Assembly: GCA_023055425.1 (NCBI GenBank)
Contig: JALGPY010000007.1
Location: 16,068,001-16,132,000 of the forward strand
Reading direction: 5' to 3'
From: Linanthus parryae
Lineage: Eukaryota; Streptophyta; Magnoliopsida; Ericales; Polemoniaceae
Length of the DNA stretch: 64,000 nucleotides
The notes beneath the pieces were generated by a model. The model was not told the origin of the DNA. It worked only from the letters and a program-made list of their open reading frames with translations, and did no database searches. Of this stretch, positions 57,713 through 64,000 are shown in pieces. A program made the position numbers and the translations under genes. The stretch's first letter is position 1; each line of letters opens with the position of its first letter.

Positions 57713-60700
57713 CTAATTCCCGAGAGAGTTCTTAGTGCAATATCAAGACTTTGGGGGCAAATTTGTAAATAATTTGTCACGGCTTTAAAGTGGGCATTTT
57801 TGGAGTGTTGGTCATATTTGGAAGTTTTTAGAATGATTTTGAAGCAGTAGAGATGTTCGGGGTGGTTTTGCAATTCTCTGAAATCAAGTAGAACCTCTAT
57901 TTCTAGTTTGTACCCTAAACTTTAGGAAAACTACACTTTTACCCCTATGCATGTAGGACACTTGTCACAACCAACTTGACACCTACTAGATGAGGAGTCA
58001 ACACCTACAAATCCCCTCCTCACCAACAATCTGAAAAAAAAGAGAGAAAAAAAAATCTCTCTCTCTCTCTCATCCATCATCTTCATCATCTTCTTCTTCT
58101 TCTTCCCTCAAGAGCAACCACCACCAACTCCACCATAAGGCTTCCTCTTTCCGACCTGCTGCTACTGGAGGTAGCCATCGATGCCAGGAGTAAAACGCAC
58201 AAAACGATTTCGAAAAAGATGGAGTATCGAGTGAGAAATCCGAGTTTGAAGGTAAGAACCCTAGTTCGGTATTTCGTCAATTTCTCCCTTATCGTTGCAA
58301 CCCATCGAAATTAACCCACATATTCTTGTTCCTTGTGTTGAGGCGAGTCCGGGAAGCACAAGCATGACCCCCAATTCGATAATTTTTGCTCCGGCCACCA
58401 TGCATGCCGAACCCATCCGCCGCCAAACCTCCATAGCCACCGGATTCTTGGTAAGCTCTCATTTCTTGCTCATGTTTGTTGGGTATTGCACCAAAATGAT
58501 CCTTAGGACACGATTAACCTATTTTGCAACCTCTAATCTGCCCAGAATTTGGTTAGGATCGAGTTTGATTCTTGTTTCATCCATTTTGTTCGTTTTTTTT
58601 GGAACATAAACTACCTCTGTTCAAATGCTCGTATCTCTCTCGTTTTTTATCCGTTTTGAGTGATTCAGGACTTTCTGGAATCCTCAGACAATTGGCTACA
58701 AATTTCATGTTTTAATATTTTTCAAATTCGGTCTGTAACCCAGCCAAAAATTGAATTGAAGTTGCTGTGTTCGTGCTTGTTCATGCTGAGTTTTTCCCAC
58801 CAGCATTTTTTATCCAACTTTGGACTCATGTATCTTCCTCGTTTTTAATCTGTTTTGGATGATTCTTAGCTTTCTGGAAAGCCTGTACATAGCTCTATAA
58901 CCCTCATTCATATTTATTTGTTTGATTGCAAGTCTAACCTACCTGAATTTGGCCTTGAAGTGGGCTGGTTTGATGTGTTTTGAACCATCAAAAGCTGAAT
59001 TTTTTCCAAGTATGGAGCTATGTTGAAGTATCAATTTTGTGACATCTATAACTTCCCCAAATGGTAATGAAATCTTGTTTTTCTTTCTCCTGTGTGTAGA
59101 TGATGTATAATACTTCATTTCATCGTCTCTGAGTCATCTTCAAATTTATAACGGATTTCTCACAAAACGAGCCTAAAGTTGCTAGCTTGAACTCATAAAG
59201 CACTATTGAATTTTTCTAAGTATTGAATCGGAATTTTTGTCCAACTTTGAGTAGCGATATCTCTTTGAATACTTAGAGTTTCTAGGAGTTCAAATATGTT
59301 TTGGAATCCTTGAACTGTCATCTTCAAAACCCTATTTCCAGTTTCTTAAAATTCCTTCTCAATTGATCAGAAATCAGTCGCAAAGTTGACTACTTGAAAC
59401 GACTTTTCGCTATCTTTGATATTCGGTTTTGACCATTTGAATGACATTTCTAGCCTTAGCGTTCTTCACGAAACTTGTTTGTATTCATATTCTGAGTCTA
59501 AATATCAAGTTTGACCAAGTTTGACTTTTCGGAAACCCTAGTTTGACTGAACTGTATAGGAGGGGCAAAATAGTAATTTCACTTAAGCTTTGAGTTTCAT
59601 TTAGTAACTTGGAGTTTGTCAGCATGTCATGTATGCGTATTTGGAGTAATCGTATGTCATTCTCGGCTAATGTTGACCAAGTCAATAGTTGGGGTCTTTT
59701 TGCATTTTTACTAAACTTTAGGGGCCTAAGTGCAATTTATAAAAAGTTGTAGATTTCAATGCTAAGTTCATATGGACGAGTTAAGAGTCATTCTTGGATG
59801 TTTTTGGGCCAGTATGAGTGTAATTTGGGGTCCGGGCAACTAGACAGTTTTGAAGTATCAGGGGCGTTTTGGGCAGTTAGCTTGCATAACCTACATTTCA
59901 CTGCATTCTTGCATACAACCTCATATAGAGGGTAAATGCTAATAGACTATATACTTGTGTATATCCAGCCGTTATTAAGGATCGTTCAAAGTAGACGTAC
60001 GTATTCGTGTTGCTGCATTTACTGTGAGACTCGGAGACGAGCGTTGTAGGAGTACTAGCGTTGTTTTGCGTCTTTCATGGCTCAGAGGTAAGTACATATG
60101 TACGGCCTTTTCATATCAAAATTTGCGTATGTGTTTGATGTTCAAATGAATGTTTGTTATATGAAATAGTATGAGAATGCATGTTTTCCACTCGAAAGTT
60201 GTTAAACTATTTTATTCATCTCCTTTGAGAACTCTCGGAAATTACTTGTGAAATTTTGATATTCTGATTATGTTTATGTGAAAGAGAAGAAATAAAATAC
60301 CTCTAATAGACTTAGGACGATGTACAGAGTACTGTTATTAATGGGAGGCGCCAAGCGATCCTCCATTTTCTTATGGCTAAGACCATTGAAGCAATGCTTC
60401 TTATTATTCGATAGAACGTTAATGTTCACAAATCCGCCCCCGATGAGCCAAAATGTATCAAGATATTGAGGCCAAGGGGTTTATAGAGCTATAGAGTGCT
60501 ACTTATACTTGTAAGGGTCACTACGGTATAGGGGTGTCGACACTTAAGGCCTTTTAGCTAATGTTGTGAGTGGGGTTGACGAATGGGCTCCCTTAACGCT
60601 CGAGTGAAATAGGGTTTGATAGACTCTAGAAGGAACCCTTAGTGATTATTTCGTGATCCCTCTATCTACGTCGATCCTGCTGGTGGCTCTGGACATGCCG

Positions 60701-61327
60701 CAGCTAAATTTAACGGTTAAATTGGAATTGAAAGAAAGTTTGATTACTCTATTGTTGTTGTTTGTGGCTCAGGATTGCCCTAATAACTTGAAATAATTTG
60801 AAATGCTTTGGCTACTCATGAACTAAGTTATTCTCTTAAATTGACTTGTTTACTCTGGATATATTACCAACTACTCGTGGTTTTTTCAATGTTATTAAAT
60901 TGAGAGGTTTTTGTTACTCGGTTACTTCCAGTTGTTCCAAAATCCCCAACATGTTACTATTATTGTTTTAGATCTTCTGATTTGTCTCAACTCATGCTTT
61001 CGTGCCATTCGTTGCTTTACATGTCGTAGTATGTATTTACTCAGTTTTACTGATTATTTTTTTCAAAAACTGCGTCGGCTTTTGCCATTTTAAAACCGCA
61101 GGTCATCACTCAAGGTGGGGATGGGAACGCGCATCGAGAAGAAGAAGTCTAGTTTAAGTTAGATCACTTAGTAGATAACATAGATTATTTCAAACACATT
61201 ATATTTGTAAACTTATCTTCTCAAGATTGTTGTATTTCTTAAATAAAATGTAATATTCGTAACTATATTTCTACTTTTGGTTATCGATTGTCTCTTTAAC
61301 CCTGAACCGAGATCCCGGGTCGTTTCA
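57713..61327 (+). mobile_element. Solo LTR of a Ty3/gypsy-type element, 3.6 kb
   Basis: It begins TGTAACAGCCCTAATTCCCG and ends CCCGGGTCGTTTCA, the ends typical of long LTRs of Tekay/Del-like chromoviruses. It is flanked by the exact duplication GGAGG (57708-57712 and 61328-61332). No primer site, gag or pol is inside, and no second LTR is near, so recombination between two LTRs left one copy. A GA/GAAGA-type purine or CT tract lies at about 58055-58105. Open frames inside have no domain. Assignment to gypsy rests on the ends and length. Confidence 0.85.
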
Positions 61328-61332
61328 GGAGG

Positions 61333-61784
61333 ACCATTTCCTTAAAATGCCGGAGAGCATCAATGATTTGTTGATGAATGAATTCTCTGCATAAAGGTTA
61401 GTCTGCTTGAATTTAAATATGGAGGCATAAATGAGCCTGTGAATAGTACAAGGGACTTGTCTCCTTAAGCCCATCTTTCGTACTTTCAAGCACTGTATAA
61501 GTTGGATATATAGTGCAATTATTCAAAGCTTTAACAAGTTAGTTAGGTGGTTGGTTTGTTAGAAGAGCTGGTTGACAACATTTGTGATCAATAGCGCAGG
61601 GGCAGATCTGGAATTTTGTCACTAGATGTTAAAATTTTAAAAGATAGCAATTTGATGAATAAACCCTAACTAATATGGGTCATTATTTTACTTTCAATGG
61701 GGTTCAAATCAATTTCGTAGACAAAATAAAGGCAAATTGCGATTTGCAAAAGTTGTGTAGTTTTTTATGAGAGTCTAGTGATCA
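61333..61784. other. Host spacer
   Basis: No gene or repeat is supported. Confidence 0.35.
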
Positions 61785-63048
61785 AGTCAAGTTATGCGGA
61801 GATCGATGTTGGACATGCAGAGAAGAAGGTGGAGGAAAGTTAGGATCCTCATGATCCTAAGGAACCCGAATTGCCTACGCCGCCGCCGAAAATCGAAAAG
61901 GAAGAAGTAGAAGAGTCTGATGAGGATGCATAGCTACCAGAGGAACCGGTTCATCAAAGTATTGCTGAAGGAATACCAAAGAGAGTCATAAAGCTTCCAG
62001 CAAGGTACATGGATGATGGTATGGGGGATACGCATTGCAGGTAGCTGAGGAGGTGGAGGATGAGCCGTCCACTTACAAGGCTGGAATTTCTAGTTATGAG
62101 TCAGCACAATGGGTTGCCTCGAAGGGAGAAGAGTTGGAGTCATCTTCAGTGAAGAAAACTTGGAAAGATTCAGGTTGTTATCTGCTAAATCTATAGATAC
62201 TCCTATGACAACTAACAACAAACTAGAAATGTACACCGTTCAGACCGACGAGGAGAAGGAGTACATGTCCACGGTTCCATATGTTAGCGCAATTGGAAGC
62301 CTCATGCATGCTATGGTCTGTACTGGACCGGACATATCATTCACTATTAGTGTGGTTAGTCGTTTTATGGCTCAACCGGGTAAGGATCACTGGCAGGCGG
62401 TGAAGCTCATATTCAGGTACCTTAAGGGTATGTAAGACATTAGCCTATGTTATGGGCTAATGAAGACGTCTTGGTAGCTGGGTTCTCAGATACATACTAT
62501 GCATGGGATATTGATAGCACGAGATTAATAACTAGATATGTATTTACTCTGGGAGGTTATGTTGTGAGTTGGAAGGCTATGCTACAGCCGACGGTGATTT
62601 TTTTGACCACGAAGGCGGAGTATATGGCTCTAACAAAAGCTGCAAAGGAAGCAATATGACTTAAAGGAATGGTAAATGATCTAGGCTTACTTCAAGATCA
62701 AGTAATAGTCAACTGTGATAGCTTGAGCGCGATTTCCTTGACTAAGGACCAGAATCATCATGAAAGGACTAAGCAAATTGAGGTCATGTATCATTTTCTG
62801 GGAAATGAGTGAAGGATTAAGGTAAAGAAGGTGGGGACAGCTGACAACCACGCGGATATGTTCACGAAGCCATTTCTGGAGAGCAAGTTCCAGAACCCGT
62901 CGAACCCGTCAGACCCGGTGGGGTGGGGGTGGGGGTGGTCCAATGAGTTTCTCTGACGAGAGACATTGGATGCGGAGAAGGCAACCTTAATTTACGAGGA
63001 GATGAGATGTTGTTGTTGAGTGAGAGAATTCAAGTCAAGTTGTGGATT
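61785..63048 (+). pseudogene. pol: Copia pol remnant with most of RT deleted
   Basis: The first part is the spacer before RT (KEPELPTPPPKIEKEE, then HQSIAEGIPKRVIKLPARYM). It runs into the start of RT (YESAQWV-like phrase near 62100 in shifted frames). The sequence then jumps to the segment after the RT (ENLERFRLLSAKSIDTPM at about 62152), so the catalytic YVDD region is missing. RNase H-like sequence (YVSAIGSLMHAMVCTGPDIS, GFSDTYYAWDID) runs to about 62900 with stops and shifts. A purine-rich (GGGGGT)n tract at about 62918-62939 and a spacer precede the LTR. Confidence 0.75.
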
Positions 63049-63443
63049 TGTTGGAATATGCCCTGAATGTTGGAGAAATCACTTAGGAGCATCAATGGGG
63101 ACCAAGGGAGCCTAAAAGGAGAGCAAAGGAACAAGGAGAACAAAAAGGTCGCACCATCCGGATTTTGTAGAGGTCGTACGACAAGTCGCACGACCTGGTC
63201 GCAAGTCTAGCGTTTTGGATTTGTTTCATAATCCTTCTAGGATCACTCTAGGTTGGTTCTAAGCAATATAAAAGGACCCCTAAGTGTTTAGGACGTTTTT
63301 GCATTATATTACACTCGTTGCTCTTGATTAATAAAGGTTTCTCTTCGCCATAGAGGTAGTTAGCTCGATTTAGGCTAGCGAACAACATACACTTGGTGTT
63401 TTATCGTTTCTTTCATTGTTCGGGAGGCGTGAGTGTCATAACA
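63049..63443 (+). repeat. Copia 3' LTR, about 395 bp
   Basis: It starts TGTTGGAATATGCCCTGAAT, the usual start of Tork/Angela-like copia LTRs. It has a TATA box (AATATAAAAGGA) at about 63267 and AATAAA at about 63331, and ends CATAACA. The matching 5' LTR is not in the window, so the end is set by family pattern. Confidence 0.65.
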
Positions 63444-63909
63444 TGTGGTTTACGAAAAATTAAGAAAATGATATGACAATTCTTCAATTAGTTGAAGCTC
63501 GAGGCTTTTTTAGAAAAAAGTATAAAGAAGCTGGTAAAAGTTGGACTCCAATAGAATAGACATCTTGGTAGGGAAAAAAAAATATGCATCATGATCACGA
63601 GTATTGAGGAAGATTGTTTTGTTACGCAAAATGAAATTCCTGTAATACCCCGTCTAACTGCTAGGGGTAAAATAGTAAATTTATGAGCTAATAAGAATAG
63701 AACTTTGATAAAATATTAGATACACTATCGTGTTTTGATGTTTAAGTAGATTATTAATGAATTATTTTAGTAACGATTTTATAGTAAACATACACTATTA
63801 GAATAATATAATGTTATGTATATATATATATATATATAATGCACACACACACATTGCACATTATTAGTAGAAAATATTAATAATAATAACAATAATAATA
63901 ATAATACTG

Positions 63910-63976
<67 letters not shown>

Positions 63977-64000
63977 GTTGAGTAAGTTATTCGGGTAAGA
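63444..64000. other. Spacer, possible LTR start and microsatellites
   Basis: TGTAATACCCCGTCTAACTG at about 63642 looks like the start of a gypsy-type LTR that runs off the window, but nothing else confirms it. (TA)n at about 63818-63838, (CA)n at 63842-63853 and (TAA)n at about 63875-63975 follow. Confidence 0.4.
63875..63975 (+). repeat. (TAA)n microsatellite
   Basis: This is an uninterrupted run of TAA/AAT triplets broken only near 63905. Confidence 0.9.

Noticed and set aside
58295..58609. 104-codon ORF inside the solo LTR
   Set aside because: LTR sequence with no protein family resemblance.
1..64000. CRISPR arrays, tRNA and rRNA genes
   Set aside because: No regularly spaced short repeats and no tRNA or rRNA sequence were seen. 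The TGGTATCAGAGC sites are retroelement primer sites.

Overview
The window is nuclear DNA from a eudicot plant. Introns have GT/AG borders, the only intact protein genes are plant AVT1-type amino acid transporters, and most of the rest is layered plant transposable elements. No rRNA, tRNA, CRISPR or bacterial signal was seen. Boundaries were set by reading both strands by eye and matching terminal repeats and target-site duplications (TSDs). No alignment or database search was run.

Layout. 1-2372: old Ty1/copia debris (a partial LTR, a minus-strand gag/protease fragment, a second LTR remnant). 3235-12050: a complete but coding-dead copia element of Sirevirus type (LTRs 1275/1296 bp, TSD GTTGT) full of a TTCAAGGCCTTGAA palindrome family. 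12056-13786: non-coding DNA with GAA/GA microsatellites. 13799-20089: a nearly full-length L1-type LINE (12-bp TSD). 20280-25094: a copia element with 213-bp LTRs and TA...TA ends (TSD ACATT). 25135-25385: a minus-strand LINE scrap. 25650-27509: a gag-only LTR element on the minus strand (TSD GCTTG). 27797-31185: a non-autonomous Helitron on the minus strand whose 5' part is duplicated in tandem. 31535-36863: a Mutator-like element (MULE A) carrying a decayed copia. 37681-39149: AVT1-like gene 1. 39150-40062: CACTA-like debris with a 367-bp Mutator MITE of the MULE A family inside. 40063-45740: low-complexity DNA, local tandem repeats, a possible decayed small gene and two MITEs. 46796-54445: MULE C (exact 9-bp TSD), carrying both a 929-bp inverted-repeat element and a copia with 267-bp LTRs. 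54838-56881: AVT1-like gene 2. 57713-61327: a 3.6-kb solo LTR (TSD GGAGG). 61785-63443: the 3' part of a deleted copia plus its LTR. The last 200 bp are TA, CA and TAA microsatellites.

The two transporter genes are a tandem duplicate. Exon 2 has the same length in both, the splice sites match, and the upstream regions are homologous. The upstream region of gene 2 was later split by MULE C, whose right end lies about 390 bp before the start codon. Gene 1 lacks a 20-residue N-terminal segment present in gene 2 that contains an acidic dileucine-like motif, so the copies may differ in membrane targeting.

The most interesting signals are the palindrome family that occurs in the LTRs and in two reading frames of the coding region of the Sirevirus-type element; the nested MULE family with long terminal inverted repeats; the inverted-repeat element flanked by an exact 12-bp direct repeat; copia families with TA-starting LTRs supported by TSDs; and the N-terminal difference between the transporter paralogs.
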